64,000 nt of DNA from Paraglaciecola sp. MB-3u-78. GTDB lineage: Bacteria > Pseudomonadota > Gammaproteobacteria > Enterobacterales > Alteromonadaceae. Both the position numbers and the translations under genes were made by a program. This document shows, in pieces, positions 9,137 through 17,631 of this stretch. Numbering within the stretch: the stretch's first letter is position 1; each line of letters starts with the position of its first letter. Under the pieces are notes generated by a model. The model saw nothing but the letters and a program-made list of their open reading frames with translations. It ran no database searches and was not told the DNA's origin. The DNA lies in contig NZ_PJCF01000009.1 of the NCBI RefSeq assembly GCF_002835935.1, forward strand, positions 103,571 through 167,570. The letters are read 5' to 3'.

Positions 9137-9856
9137 CTAACCCACTTTACGAGCAGCTTGCTCAATAGAAGGGGTTGGGAAAACCTCGGTTAACTCACCC
9201 GCTTGCATATGTAATTGACGTTGACATTTACTTGCCAACACAGGGTCATGAGTCACCAATACCAAAGTAGTATGAGAATTTTGGTTTAACTCGAACAATA
9301 ACTTTTCAATTTTGTCACTATTGTCTGCATCCAAATTACCCGTGGGCTCATCTGCAAATAAAATTTTAGGCTTGGAAATAAACGCTCGAGCTATCGCCAC
9401 CCGTTGTTGTTCACCACCAGATAATTGATTGGGGTAGTGGCTTGCTCTGTGATCTAGCCCCACCAGCTCTAGAATGTCTAAGGCTCTTTTTTTCGCATCG
9501 TGGTGGCCAGCTATCTCTGCCGGTAACATAATGTTTTCTAGGGCAGTTAAGCTTTGCACTAACATAAAGCTTTGAAAAATAAAGCCCACTTTCGCACCTC
9601 TTAATTGAGCTCGCTGCTCTTCATCCATGTTTTGCATGGCTTGACCATCTATGTAGATTTCTCCTTCGCTCACCTCATCGAGTCCCGCCAACAAGCTAAG
9701 CAAAGTAGATTTACCTGAGCCTGACGCACCCACTATGGCAATCGACTCACCCGCCTTGACTTCAAAGCTAATAGGCTTGAGGATCTGTAATTGACCTTGA
9801 GTCGTAGTAACTGTTTTGCTAATACCGTTTGTCTTAATCATAGTTGTTGGAGTCAT
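9137..9856 (-). CDS. ybbA: YbbA-like ABC transporter ATP-binding protein
   Basis: A LolD/MacB-type ATPase of about 239 residues. The Walker A motif is GASGSGKST, the signature is LSGGEQQRVAIARAF, Walker B is ILFADEPTGNLD, and the H loop is VTHDP. It pairs with the permease immediately downstream, as in E. coli ybbA-ybbP. Several starts are possible (TTG at 9877, ATG at 9856, ATG at 9841). The ATG at 9856 is used here; all of them overlap or abut the divergent tesA start at 9858, so the two promoters must lie inside or opposite the coding ends, as in the E. coli tesA-ybbA arrangement. Confidence 0.9.
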   Translation of the reverse strand: MTPTTMIKTNGISKTVTTTQGQLQILKPISFEVKAGESIAIVGASGSGKSTLLSLLAGLDEVSEGEIYIDGQAMQNMDEEQRAQLRGAKVGFIFQSFMLVQSLTALENIMLPAEIAGHHDAKKRALDILELVGLDHRASHYPNQLSGGEQQRVAIARAFISKPKILFADEPTGNLDADNSDKIEKLLFELNQNSHTTLVLVTHDPVLASKCQRQLHMQAGELTEVFPTPSIEQAARKVG

Positions 9857-9857
9857 A

Positions 9858-10499
9858 GTGCTGTTTCTTAATACCAATTCGTTACGAAATAAAATATATA
9901 TATTATTGATCCTTATACCCTTATTACTGATTTCAGATCAGTTACAGGCTAAAGAAACCAAATTGCTTATTTTAGGTGATAGCCTAAGTGCTGCTTATGG
10001 TTTAAAGCAAGAGCAAGGCTGGGTAAGTTTGTTACAAAATGCGTGGCAAAGCGAAGATATTATTATTATCAACGGTGCCATCAGCGGAGAAACCACAGAC
10101 GGTGCGCTTGCTAGGTTACCAAGATTGTTAAAGCAGCATAGTCCTACGCATATTTTTGTTGAACTAGGTGGCAACGATGGATTGCAAGGCCACCCAGTGA
10201 GTAAAATGCGCAATAACCTGGAACAAATCATTCAATTGTCTCAAAAAAGTGAGGTAATAGTCATACTGCAACAAATGCAGATACCGACTAATTATGGCAA
10301 ACGATACACACAGATGTTTACTAATACCTATGCCGATTTAGCAACAAAATACGAACTTACATTACTGTCTTTTTTCTTAGAAAACATAGCGTTAGATAAA
10401 AGTTTAATGCAAAGAGATGGCATCCATCCAAATGCCGAAGCACAACATATCATAGCTAAAGATATGCAAAAAACATTAGGCGATATTATTTTCCCCTAG
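9858..10499 (+). CDS. tesA: Acyl-CoA thioesterase I / lysophospholipase L1 (TesA/GDSL hydrolase)
   Basis: A periplasmic SGNH hydrolase of about 213 residues. From the GTG at 9858 it begins with a standard signal peptide (basic start, then YILLILIPLLLISDQLQA). GGAG lies five bases before this GTG, which favours it over the upstream TTG at 9816 that would lie inside ybbA. Catalytic blocks are GDSLSAAYG (nucleophile Ser), a conserved Gly in NGAISGETT, GGNDGL (Asn) and DGIHPN (Asp and His). Homologues hydrolyse acyl-CoA, lysophospholipids and some esters. It diverges from ybbA-ybbP, the same organisation as in E. coli. Confidence 0.92.
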   Translation: MLFLNTNSLRNKIYILLILIPLLLISDQLQAKETKLLILGDSLSAAYGLKQEQGWVSLLQNAWQSEDIIIINGAISGETTDGALARLPRLLKQHSPTHIFVELGGNDGLQGHPVSKMRNNLEQIIQLSQKSEVIVILQQMQIPTNYGKRYTQMFTNTYADLATKYELTLLSFFLENIALDKSLMQRDGIHPNAEAQHIIAKDMQKTLGDIIFP

Positions 10500-10574
10500 C
10501 AGAATAAAAAATAACCAACTAGAATAGAAGTTCACCTTTCTAGGAATTCATTCTGTAAAGAATAGGAGTACGAT

Positions 10575-10763
10575 ATGGAAGTAAGTTCATCAGGTGCTGG
10601 TTCACTCGGGCAGATTGCACCCACTCAAACAGGCTCTGTACAGCAGGTCAATCGAGCTGCACAACAAGCCACCTTAAAAGAAACGCCGGCAGTGCAAGAA
10701 AGTCAGTCGCCAGCTCCAGTACAAGACCAGCGAGTAGGCTCTTTGGTTGATGTTAGAGTGTAA
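10575..10763 (+). CDS. Small hypothetical protein (62 residues)
   Basis: A short gene with good context: TAGGAG lies eight bases before the ATG, and a strong terminator follows the stop. The product is low-complexity, rich in Gln, Ser, Pro and Ala, with no hydrophobic segment and no cysteine, and ends in VGSLVDVRV. It is probably disordered in its middle. I do not recognise a family. It may be co-transcribed with tesA (75 bases upstream) or stand alone. Confidence 0.6.
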   Translation: MEVSSSGAGSLGQIAPTQTGSVQQVNRAAQQATLKETPAVQESQSPAPVQDQRVGSLVDVRV

Positions 10764-10770
10764 AAACACT

Positions 10771-10814
10771 AGACAATAAAAAACCGAGTTCATTAACTCG
10801 GTTTTTTATTGTCT
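10771..10814. terminator. Strong bidirectional Rho-independent terminator
   Basis: A perfect 20-bp inverted repeat (10771-10790 and 10795-10814) with the four-base loop CATT. The core GC stem ACCGAGTT/AACTCGGT is flanked by A and T tracts on both sides, so it works in both directions and serves the convergent genes at 10575 (+) and 10841 (-). Confidence 0.92.
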
Positions 10815-10840
10815 GTAACCTCGCTGTTCACACTTTATAT

Positions 10841-12121
10841 CTAAGGGCGAACATACTGCATGGGTTTATCAGTTTGTAATTTTAAGTAACGGTCTCTGAG
10901 TTTACTTTGCCTAGAATGCATATCGACTTTCTCTCCTGAGATCAATACCAACTCGGCCGCCTCAGTTACCTCAAGGGGATCACCAGACCAAATGACGACA
11001 TCAGCAATTTTCCCAGAGTCAAGGCTACCCAACTTATCATCTATGCCATAAAGCTTAGCCACGTTAATGGTCAAGGCAGCTAAGCCTTGGTCCCAACTTA
11101 ATCCATTGGCGACCGCATTACCTGCGTGTTGTCTTGCCAAGCGAATATTATGGGTCTCCATGCCAATGCTTACTTCGACACCGGCAGCGGCTAATCTACC
11201 GGCATTTTCCAGGGTTGAGCCTAACTGGTCAAAACCAAAAGGTAGGTTTGCTTCGGGATCAAGGATCACTGGGATATTGTTATCGGCCAACTCTTTAGCC
11301 ACTCGCCAGCCTTCAGTGGCGTAAGTAATGACTATATTCAATTGAGGTTGGCGTTGTTTTAAAGCAATAACCTGACGAATATCCGCCGCTCTGCGGGCAT
11401 CCACTAAAAGCGGTACTTCGCCCTTAACAACCGGAATTAATGCTGCAATATCAGCTCGGCTCAATTCACCATGCCATTCATCAATTGGAGTGAGTGATTT
11501 TCCAATCGCAAATTTGGCTTCAGCAAGGGCTGTTTCAAGGCTAACCCAAAGTACACTTCGAGAGCCTCCAACTGTGTCTGCGCCATTATTACCCAATCTA
11601 GTGCTGATAAATGCTCTGCCTTGGATTATTGGGTCGCTGCTGTCACCTAAAGAAATCAAAGCTCCTTGACCGTTAAATAATTGCCCAGTGCGACCCATTG
11701 AGGTGGCCGCAGATGTCACACCTTCAATCCGCGCAATGGCCATTAACGATGATTCAGGGTTGATGGCATATGACACATCAAACGCTGCGCCGGTTTTAGA
11801 AATGCTAGTCAAACTCGAGTTACTGTCATTGGTACCCGCAGAAAAACCCACATCGACCAGACCCAAACTAGTGCTTGCACCTATTAACCCTGGTGTCACG
11901 ACTTTGCCTTTGGCGTCAATAATTTCGTATCCAGCTAAAGCTGGCTCACCTTCCATAACACTTTGGATCTTGCCGTCTTTGATCAGCACAGTGGCATTAT
12001 CGACTGTGCCTTGGGATGACATGGTATGTACCTTAGCCCCCACAATAGCGACATTTTTAGCATCAACAACTTGCGTCAACAACATACTGCCAAGAAATGA
12101 ATATTTAATTAATTTGTTCAT
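10841..12121 (-). CDS. Secreted amidohydrolase-like protein lacking the HxH metal motif
   Basis: A 426-residue protein with a signal peptide (MNKLIKYSFLGSMLLTQVVDA) and the composite beta-sandwich plus TIM-barrel layout of the imidazolonepropionase-like amidohydrolases. At the place where active members have PGxIDxHxH it reads VTPGLIGASTSLGL, so both first-strand metal ligands are missing. The later ligand regions are also changed (ITYATEGW, GMETHN without the usual HSD). The C-terminal KLGSLDSGKIADVVIWSGDPL is conserved. It overlaps the preceding active-looking amidohydrolase gene by four bases, so the two are translationally coupled. It is probably a non-catalytic partner or structural subunit; that is inference. 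Confidence 0.8.
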   Translation of the reverse strand: MNKLIKYSFLGSMLLTQVVDAKNVAIVGAKVHTMSSQGTVDNATVLIKDGKIQSVMEGEPALAGYEIIDAKGKVVTPGLIGASTSLGLVDVGFSAGTNDSNSSLTSISKTGAAFDVSYAINPESSLMAIARIEGVTSAATSMGRTGQLFNGQGALISLGDSSDPIIQGRAFISTRLGNNGADTVGGSRSVLWVSLETALAEAKFAIGKSLTPIDEWHGELSRADIAALIPVVKGEVPLLVDARRAADIRQVIALKQRQPQLNIVITYATEGWRVAKELADNNIPVILDPEANLPFGFDQLGSTLENAGRLAAAGVEVSIGMETHNIRLARQHAGNAVANGLSWDQGLAALTINVAKLYGIDDKLGSLDSGKIADVVIWSGDPLEVTEAAELVLISGEKVDMHSRQSKLRDRYLKLQTDKPMQYVRP

Positions 12122-13389
12122 TTGCTGTCTCCTTCGCCGGGTTGTCCTAACTCAAAATCACTCACTGGCCATGATGCAGGATCATTGCGGTCATATATTA
12201 ATGCTCCGTCTAAATAAACGTGTTCTGCTTGAGCATAGGTGGAAAATGGATCAGCCGACCAAATTACCACATCAGCGTTTTTACCTTTTTCCAAAGAGCC
12301 TGTTTGCTCAAATATTCCCAAAGACTTAGCAGGGTTAGCGGATAACCATTGCCATGCGTCAGCCTGGCTAATGTTGATCCCTGCACGGCGGCCATTGGCC
12401 CACGCTTTAGCCGCTTCTTGATTTAATCGTTGAATACCTAAATCACTATCAGAATGCACTATTGCACAGGCTTTCGCTGCATGAACCATAGGTATGTTTT
12501 CTTGAATTCCGTCATAGGCTTCTAACTTAAAGCCCCACCAATCAGCCCACATTGCTGAACACACACCCGCCTGCGCTAGTTGGTCAGCTATTTTGTATGA
12601 CTCAACCGCATGATGAAACGCGGCAATCTTATAATTAAACTCTTTCATGACATCCAGCATAGTGCCCATATCGTCAGCGCGATAACAATGCATATGAACT
12701 AGGATTTCGCCTTTTAATGCTAAGGCTAAGGTTTCAAGCTTTAGGTCACGTTTAGGCACTTTAAGGTCTTTTTTACCTGCTTTATGATCAACATAATATT
12801 TGTCCCATGTGCGCTGGTAGTTTTGAGCATCGGCCCACGCTTGTCTGTAACCAGCCACATTGCCCATGCGTGTAGAAGGGCCCCCTTTTGTGCCATACAC
12901 CCTTTTAGGGTTTTCGCCGCAGGCCATTTTCATACCGTATGGTGCATCAGGAAATTTCATATCTTGCACGGTTGCACTAGGCAAATTTTTGACTGTTACC
13001 CCTCGCCCGCCAACTAAATTAGCCGAGCCTGGTAAAATTTGCATCACAGTCACACCACCAGCCAAGGCTCGTTGAAAACCAGCATCTTGTGGCCAAATAG
13101 AATGCTCAGCCCAGACTTCTGCAGTCACGGGGTTAGTCGCCTCGTTACCGTCAGAATGGGCGGTGCCACCTGGAGCGGGATACACCCCTAAATGGCTATG
13201 CACGTCGATAATACCTGGAGTGACCCATTTACCTTTAGCATCAACAGTCACGCCATCATCAGGTACAGATAAATCCTTGCCTATCGCAACAACTTTACCA
13301 TTTTGTAACAACACCGAACTGTCAGTAAAAACCCCACCTATACCATCTAAAACAGTCGCATTGGTAATTAAAACACTGATGCTGGCCAT
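12118..13389 (-). CDS. Amidohydrolase (imidazolonepropionase-like), main reading frame
   Basis: About 423 residues with intact metal ligands: PGIIDVHSHLG (HxH), ILVHMHCYRADD, AAFHHAVES and VHSDSDLG. Active members hydrolyse cyclic amides, dipeptides or related bonds; the substrate is not predictable. The C-terminal motif LEKGKNADVVIWSADPF is typical. From the ATG at 13389 the product has no export signal. However, a lipoprotein leader lies immediately upstream in another frame (13390-13543), with a run of four C (coding strand) at the join. Removing one C fuses the leader to this frame. So this is either a frameshifted lipoprotein gene or a sequencing error. It overlaps the next gene by four bases. 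Confidence 0.85.
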   Translation of the reverse strand: MASISVLITNATVLDGIGGVFTDSSVLLQNGKVVAIGKDLSVPDDGVTVDAKGKWVTPGIIDVHSHLGVYPAPGGTAHSDGNEATNPVTAEVWAEHSIWPQDAGFQRALAGGVTVMQILPGSANLVGGRGVTVKNLPSATVQDMKFPDAPYGMKMACGENPKRVYGTKGGPSTRMGNVAGYRQAWADAQNYQRTWDKYYVDHKAGKKDLKVPKRDLKLETLALALKGEILVHMHCYRADDMGTMLDVMKEFNYKIAAFHHAVESYKIADQLAQAGVCSAMWADWWGFKLEAYDGIQENIPMVHAAKACAIVHSDSDLGIQRLNQEAAKAWANGRRAGINISQADAWQWLSANPAKSLGIFEQTGSLEKGKNADVVIWSADPFSTYAQAEHVYLDGALIYDRNDPASWPVSDFELGQPGEGDSK

Positions 13390-13543
13390 GGGGTTTGTAA
13401 GTACTTGGAAAAGGATTTTGATTGATTTGAAATGCTGGCTCTTGGTTTTTATCTTCGCCTGAATCTGAACACCCCACCAAAGTCAATAAACCTGCAACCG
13501 CAGCTATTTTAAATAGCTGTCGTTTCTTATTTAAAATTTTCAT
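13390..13543 (-). pseudogene. Detached lipoprotein signal of the amidohydrolase gene (frameshift at 13390-13393)
   Basis: The frame from 13543 gives a basic start and a hydrophobic stretch ending LLTLVGC (Cys25 as lipobox cysteine), then a short acidic linker ending NPFPSTYKP. It then runs into nonsense that terminates at 13322. The amidohydrolase begins in the neighbouring frame exactly where this linker ends, across a four-C run. In related amidohydrolases the leader and enzyme are one protein. Confidence 0.7.
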
Positions 13544-13634
13544 GTTTTTCCCTGAAAGTATTTGTTAGTTGTGATGACACAATGAGTCAATCTTTGTTGA
13601 CTAAGATTATCCTAATAACATTAACCAGATTTTA

Positions 13635-14561
13635 CTAGGATTGGATCTGTTGCAAAATCTCATCCGCGCTTTTCAACGCACGAATCCCCATAAACAGCGC
13701 CTCCGCTTCTGGATATTGGCGACTCAAATACCCCAACCATTGTTTCACCCGATTAGGGTAATATTTACCTTTATCACCAAACAATTCGTAACCAGAATAT
13801 CGTACCAACAAAGCCTTAACTTGCTCCCATGGCATAGCTAGCTCGGTATTTTTAATCACCTGAGCCAAATTAGGCATCGCCAAAGCACCACGGCCCAACA
13901 TAATATTTTCACAATCAGATTGTTGTTGGCAATTTACCGCGTCTTGCTCATTCCAAATTTCACCATTAGCGATTATAGGTATATCCACATGTTGTTTTAT
14001 CTTCGCAATCCAGTCCCAATAAGCAGGAGGCTTATAACCATCAACTTTGGTGCGGGCATGAATAACTAGTGAGTTAGCCCCTGCATCAGCAATGGCCTGT
14101 GCATTGGAAATCGCCAAAGATGTGTCATCAAAACCCAAACGCATTTTGGCACTCACAGTGTGTTCTTTTGGGACAGCTTGGCGCACAGCACTGACAATGT
14201 TGTAAATCGTTTCAGGTTCCCGCAGTAATATCGCACCACCTTTGCTCTTATTAACTGTTTTAGCTGGGCAACCAAAGTTGAGATCAATACCATGGGAGCC
14301 TAACTCAACCGCTCGAAAAGCATTTTCTGCTAACCAATCTGCGTGTTGACCTAATAACTGCACTTTGACTGGCACACCATTAGGCGTAAAACCTTGATTG
14401 TTTAACTCTGGGCATATCCGATGAAACACACGCTTGGGCATTAACTGATCAACGATCCTGACAAACTCAGTCACGCACAAGTCAAATCCCCCTACTTGAG
14501 TCAACATGTCTCGCATAAGGTGATCAACTACCCCTTCCATCGGGGCTAAAGTAATATGCAT
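13635..14561 (-). CDS. dusC: tRNA-dihydrouridine(16) synthase
   Basis: A 308-residue flavoprotein that reduces uridine 16 in tRNA. Family marks in order are LAPMEGVVDHLMR at the N terminus, LGQHADWLAENA, the catalytic loop LNFGCPAKTVNKSKGGA with the active-site Cys, KMRLGFDD, VIHARTK, PIIANGEIW for FMN binding and IMLGRGAL. The sequence follows DusC rather than DusA or DusB, for example in the wording of the N-terminal block and the C-terminal KQWLGYLSRQYPEAEALF. Its ATG shares a base with the stop of the upstream DUF1289 gene (TAATG), so the pair is coupled. Confidence 0.92.
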   Translation of the reverse strand: MHITLAPMEGVVDHLMRDMLTQVGGFDLCVTEFVRIVDQLMPKRVFHRICPELNNQGFTPNGVPVKVQLLGQHADWLAENAFRAVELGSHGIDLNFGCPAKTVNKSKGGAILLREPETIYNIVSAVRQAVPKEHTVSAKMRLGFDDTSLAISNAQAIADAGANSLVIHARTKVDGYKPPAYWDWIAKIKQHVDIPIIANGEIWNEQDAVNCQQQSDCENIMLGRGALAMPNLAQVIKNTELAMPWEQVKALLVRYSGYELFGDKGKYYPNRVKQWLGYLSRQYPEAEALFMGIRALKSADEILQQIQS

Positions 14562-14758
14562 TAAGGCAACTCACTTTGCACTTTTTGCTGTCTACGTATC
14601 CCACATGCCTGCACAATATCAACCTGCTGCTGTGAACTCGCGTTGCTCCAAATCAATATTTCATCCAACATTCTAAAACATCCCAGACACATATCTTTAT
14701 CATCAAGACAGCAATTTCGGACACAAGGGGATGCAACGTTTAATAGGGTATTGGTCAT
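14561..14758 (-). CDS. DUF1289 family small cysteine-rich protein
   Basis: A 65-residue protein. The pattern SPCVRNCCLDDKDMCLGCFR, followed by a short helix with a conserved Trp (EILIWSNAS), is the DUF1289 signature; its cysteines are thought to bind metal or an iron-sulphur cluster. It is coupled to dusC by a one-base overlap. Whether it helps tRNA modification is unknown, though the coupling suggests a shared function. Confidence 0.85.
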   Translation of the reverse strand: MTNTLLNVASPCVRNCCLDDKDMCLGCFRMLDEILIWSNASSQQQVDIVQACGIRRQQKVQSELP

Positions 14759-14806
14759 GACTTATTCATTCAAAATAGATTAGCCATATTCTATCAATAA
14801 GCTTGT

Positions 14807-14897
14807 ACCAATCCCAGTAAAGAAGTGACCGCGCAGCGACGCCTTGCCTAAAATCGGCTGGGGCTTTCTGAGTGAACACGTCTTTATTGGGATTGGT
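14807..14897. repeat. MITE-like element with terminal inverted repeats
   Basis: A 17-base end (ACCAATCCCAGTAAAGA, 14807-14823) is matched in inverse orientation at 14881-14897 with one mismatch. The 57-base interior is GC-richer than the flanks and contains no gene. Size and structure fit a small non-autonomous insertion or REP-type element in the gap between two divergent genes. No related copy was recognised elsewhere in the window. Confidence 0.55.
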
Positions 14898-15047
14898 ATT
14901 ATGGAAGACCAAAGTTTGCTATGTATCTAAAATTCATTCACAAGTTCAACTCGCTAAGGTAACCTTCAATGGTGATCAGCAATTGATTTGTAGTAGCCGT
15001 TTTCTGATCACAAAGGCTACGGATATTTAAAAAGAGAGAAAGGAATT

Positions 15048-16226
15048 ATGGATAATAAAAATTACCAACACTTTAGTTTTAACGAATTATTGAATGCTCA
15101 GCAGAACATAGGCTCAGAAACCCCACCGCAAGAAATAGCAGATTTGCAGGCCGTGATTAGTGCCCACCCAAATAACCCCGCTAATCAAACAGCAAATAAA
15201 CGAACAGTGCCAGTAAAGTTTTTAGGTAAAACGGACGAATTTTTCTCTATTTGGATTGTCAATTTGTTACTAACAATTGTCACCCTTGGTATTTATTCAG
15301 CGTGGGCTACCGTCAGAAATAATCGCTATTTTTATTCCAACACTGAAATTGATGGCCACAGATTGGCATACCTAGCAGACCCTATTCAAATACTAAAAGG
15401 CAGGATTATAGGTGTATTATTATTTGCTAGTTATTTTTTAGCAGCCTCATTTAGTCCTATTGCTGCTGGTATCATTATGCTGGTATTGGTATTTGCATAC
15501 CCGCTACTGATTTGTATGAGCCTGAGATTTAAAATGCGCATGACAGCATATAGGAATGTGCGCTTTAATTTTAATGGTAAGTATGGACGTGCTTTTGTGG
15601 TGTTTATTTTGTTACCCATTATGAGCATATTTACTTTGTACTTAGCACTTCCTTGGGTAATGAAAAAAGTAGATCAGTTTATTTATGACAACATCACCTT
15701 CGGCGACAAAAAACTTAGCACTAGCCTTGAAACAGGAGAATATTTTATAGCTGGTTTAGGTGCAGCTTTTATAGGTATCGCCCTATTTGTATTAGCCAGC
15801 TTCGGCCTTGGGTTATCTTTTTCTGACTTGGTGCCAGGAGAAAGCGGAATAGACTTCACTCTTGGATACGCGCTCTTTATTGTGACATATGTCGCAGTAA
15901 TTTTAATTTGTTCTAGTTTTTACGCCGCTCGCATTCGTAATCATATATTTAATAATAGTGTGATTGAGGACGTGTCTGAATTCACATCACAACTATCAGT
16001 CTCACAATTGATTTGGTTACGAAGTTCAAACTTTGTGGTGATTGTCGCCAGCTTAGGTTTTGCCATGCCTTGGGTAAAAATTCGAAGCGCCAGATTATAT
16101 GCTTCAGCGACGCAAGTGACAGTGTTAGCAGGAGCTGACAACGTTCTGACTAAAGACTCTCAATCCAGCAGTGCCATTGGCGAAGAAGTGGCTAACGCCT
16201 TCGATATTGATGTGGCTATCGGTTAA
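15048..16226 (+). CDS. DUF898 family inner-membrane protein (YjgN-like)
   Basis: A 392-residue membrane protein. A soluble N-terminal tail of about 60 residues precedes FLGKTDEFFSIWIVNLLLTI and TLGIYSAWATVRNNRYFYSNT, the YjgN/DUF898 signature. Several helix pairs follow, each with the repeated pattern of a helix hairpin and an RxRxYxxN-type loop. Function is unknown in the family. The start has AAAGGA nine bases upstream. The stop overlaps the ATG of an M48 protease gene by one base, so the two proteins are made together and may act on the same membrane target. Confidence 0.85.
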   Translation: MDNKNYQHFSFNELLNAQQNIGSETPPQEIADLQAVISAHPNNPANQTANKRTVPVKFLGKTDEFFSIWIVNLLLTIVTLGIYSAWATVRNNRYFYSNTEIDGHRLAYLADPIQILKGRIIGVLLFASYFLAASFSPIAAGIIMLVLVFAYPLLICMSLRFKMRMTAYRNVRFNFNGKYGRAFVVFILLPIMSIFTLYLALPWVMKKVDQFIYDNITFGDKKLSTSLETGEYFIAGLGAAFIGIALFVLASFGLGLSFSDLVPGESGIDFTLGYALFIVTYVAVILICSSFYAARIRNHIFNNSVIEDVSEFTSQLSVSQLIWLRSSNFVVIVASLGFAMPWVKIRSARLYASATQVTVLAGADNVLTKDSQSSSAIGEEVANAFDIDVAIG

Positions 16227-17257
16227 TGAAAACCTTAGAAGTAACGGGTAAATTTTACCCCCTAGGAAGGTCTCAGTGCCTTCCCGTTACTGTTTTGATG
16301 ACGGCATCTGACGGTCTTCGCATTATTGATTTATCGAATCAACTATTAGCCGAAACAGATGTCAGTCAAATACAGGTCGCTGAAAAATTAGCCTCTGTGC
16401 CCCGAGAAATATCGCTGTATGATCAAGGCCTTGTTGTCGTCGACTCAACCCCTGCTGTAGATGTTTGGATTGCGTCAAATAGCCAACAAAACAAAGTATC
16501 CAAACTAGAAAGCAGTAAGTCTACGGTTTTGCTCTGCGCGGTTTTAGTGCCTGTTTTTCTGTTTGCTTTCTTTAAATACCTGATCCCTAGCTCAGCTATT
16601 CTGTTTGCAGACTATGTGCCCGAAAGCATTGTGAACATTGCTTCAAAACATACCTTAAGCGCATTAGATAACAGTATACTTTCTGACACGTCGCTGAATG
16701 ATGAAACCCAGAATAGTTATCAAAATATGTGGCGAGATATTATATCTAAAATTGATGTTCCGACCCAATTTGATATTCAATTCAGGCAATCTGACACTAT
16801 GGGAGCCAATGCCTTCGCCCTGCCCAATGGCACGATAGTCATCACAGATGAATTAGTTAAACTGATTGGCGACAACCATGACCTGTTAACCGCTATTCTG
16901 TTACATGAAATTGGACATGTGGAACATAAACATTCCATGCGATTTATTTCAGAAGCATTGGCAACATCTATTGCAGTGAATTATTTTTTTGCTGATTTAG
17001 GTGGTTTAGTAGAGTTCTTTGCTGGCGTCTCGAATACCGTGGTTCAAAATCAATTTTCCCGAAAGTTAGAATGGGAAGCTGATAACTATGCACTTAGTAA
17101 ACTCGTCGGATTAGGAATGGACAGAGAAAGCTTTGCCGAGGCCATGCAAAAGCTAGCTGTAACACTGCCTAAAGAGTCCAAGCTGACACTATGGCTTCAA
17201 TCCCACCCATCTATGCAATCGCGTATAGATAATGCCAAAGATAAGCACCTAGATTAA
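16226..17257 (+). CDS. M48 family membrane metalloprotease
   Basis: A 343-residue protease. A beta-rich N-terminal domain (residues 1-95) precedes a membrane helix at about 98-118. The catalytic domain contains FALPNGTIVITDELV, the zinc motif HEIGH at 227-231 followed by VEHKHSM, and the third ligand Glu284 in LEWEADNYALSKL. Relatives such as BepA, LoiP and HtpX work in envelope protein quality control. Coupling to the DUF898 gene (TAATG) is seen in many Proteobacteria and suggests a functional pair. The active site probably faces the periplasm, but the topology is inferred. Confidence 0.87.
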   Translation: MKTLEVTGKFYPLGRSQCLPVTVLMTASDGLRIIDLSNQLLAETDVSQIQVAEKLASVPREISLYDQGLVVVDSTPAVDVWIASNSQQNKVSKLESSKSTVLLCAVLVPVFLFAFFKYLIPSSAILFADYVPESIVNIASKHTLSALDNSILSDTSLNDETQNSYQNMWRDIISKIDVPTQFDIQFRQSDTMGANAFALPNGTIVITDELVKLIGDNHDLLTAILLHEIGHVEHKHSMRFISEALATSIAVNYFFADLGGLVEFFAGVSNTVVQNQFSRKLEWEADNYALSKLVGLGMDRESFAEAMQKLAVTLPKESKLTLWLQSHPSMQSRIDNAKDKHLD

Positions 17258-17267
17258 TTTAAAAAAA

Positions 17268-17308
17268 CACCGATGTGTATATGCTTCTGCATATTGCATC
17301 GGCTTTTA
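17268..17308 (+). terminator. Terminator after the M48 protease gene
   Basis: ACCGATG and CATCGGC form the base of a hairpin spanning 17268-17303, with an AT-rich upper stem (TATATGC/GCATATT) and a short T tract after it. It lies just behind the stop codon at 17257. Confidence 0.6.
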
Positions 17309-17631
17309 ATATTTATTCGGCACTACCTTGTTTACCTTAAGTTAAGTGAAATATTTACATAATCTGTGGATTTCATGCACGGCATTTTATGACTAAGGCA
17401 CCATAATTATGATCAACAAATATTACGTTCACAATCCTCTGAAATAAAGAACATCACAATAATTTCAAAAAATCATGTAGTCCGAGTAAAGCAAAAAATT
17501 AACGTTTTCAAATCGATAAACACATCTATATGTTACTCAGTTGTAAATAATCACAAGTCAGTGGTAAGACCAGTTAATTATTCTGCTATACTCTACAAGT
17601 TTATCAAAGCCAACTATCTTGGAGTTCTATT
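17309..17631 (+). other. Intergenic region upstream of the acyl-CoA dehydrogenase gene
   Basis: About 320 bases without a credible gene. It is AT-rich and should hold the promoter of the downstream gene. I see no convincing operator or RNA structure. A ribosome binding site (TTGGAG) lies just before the ATG at 17632. Confidence 0.5.
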
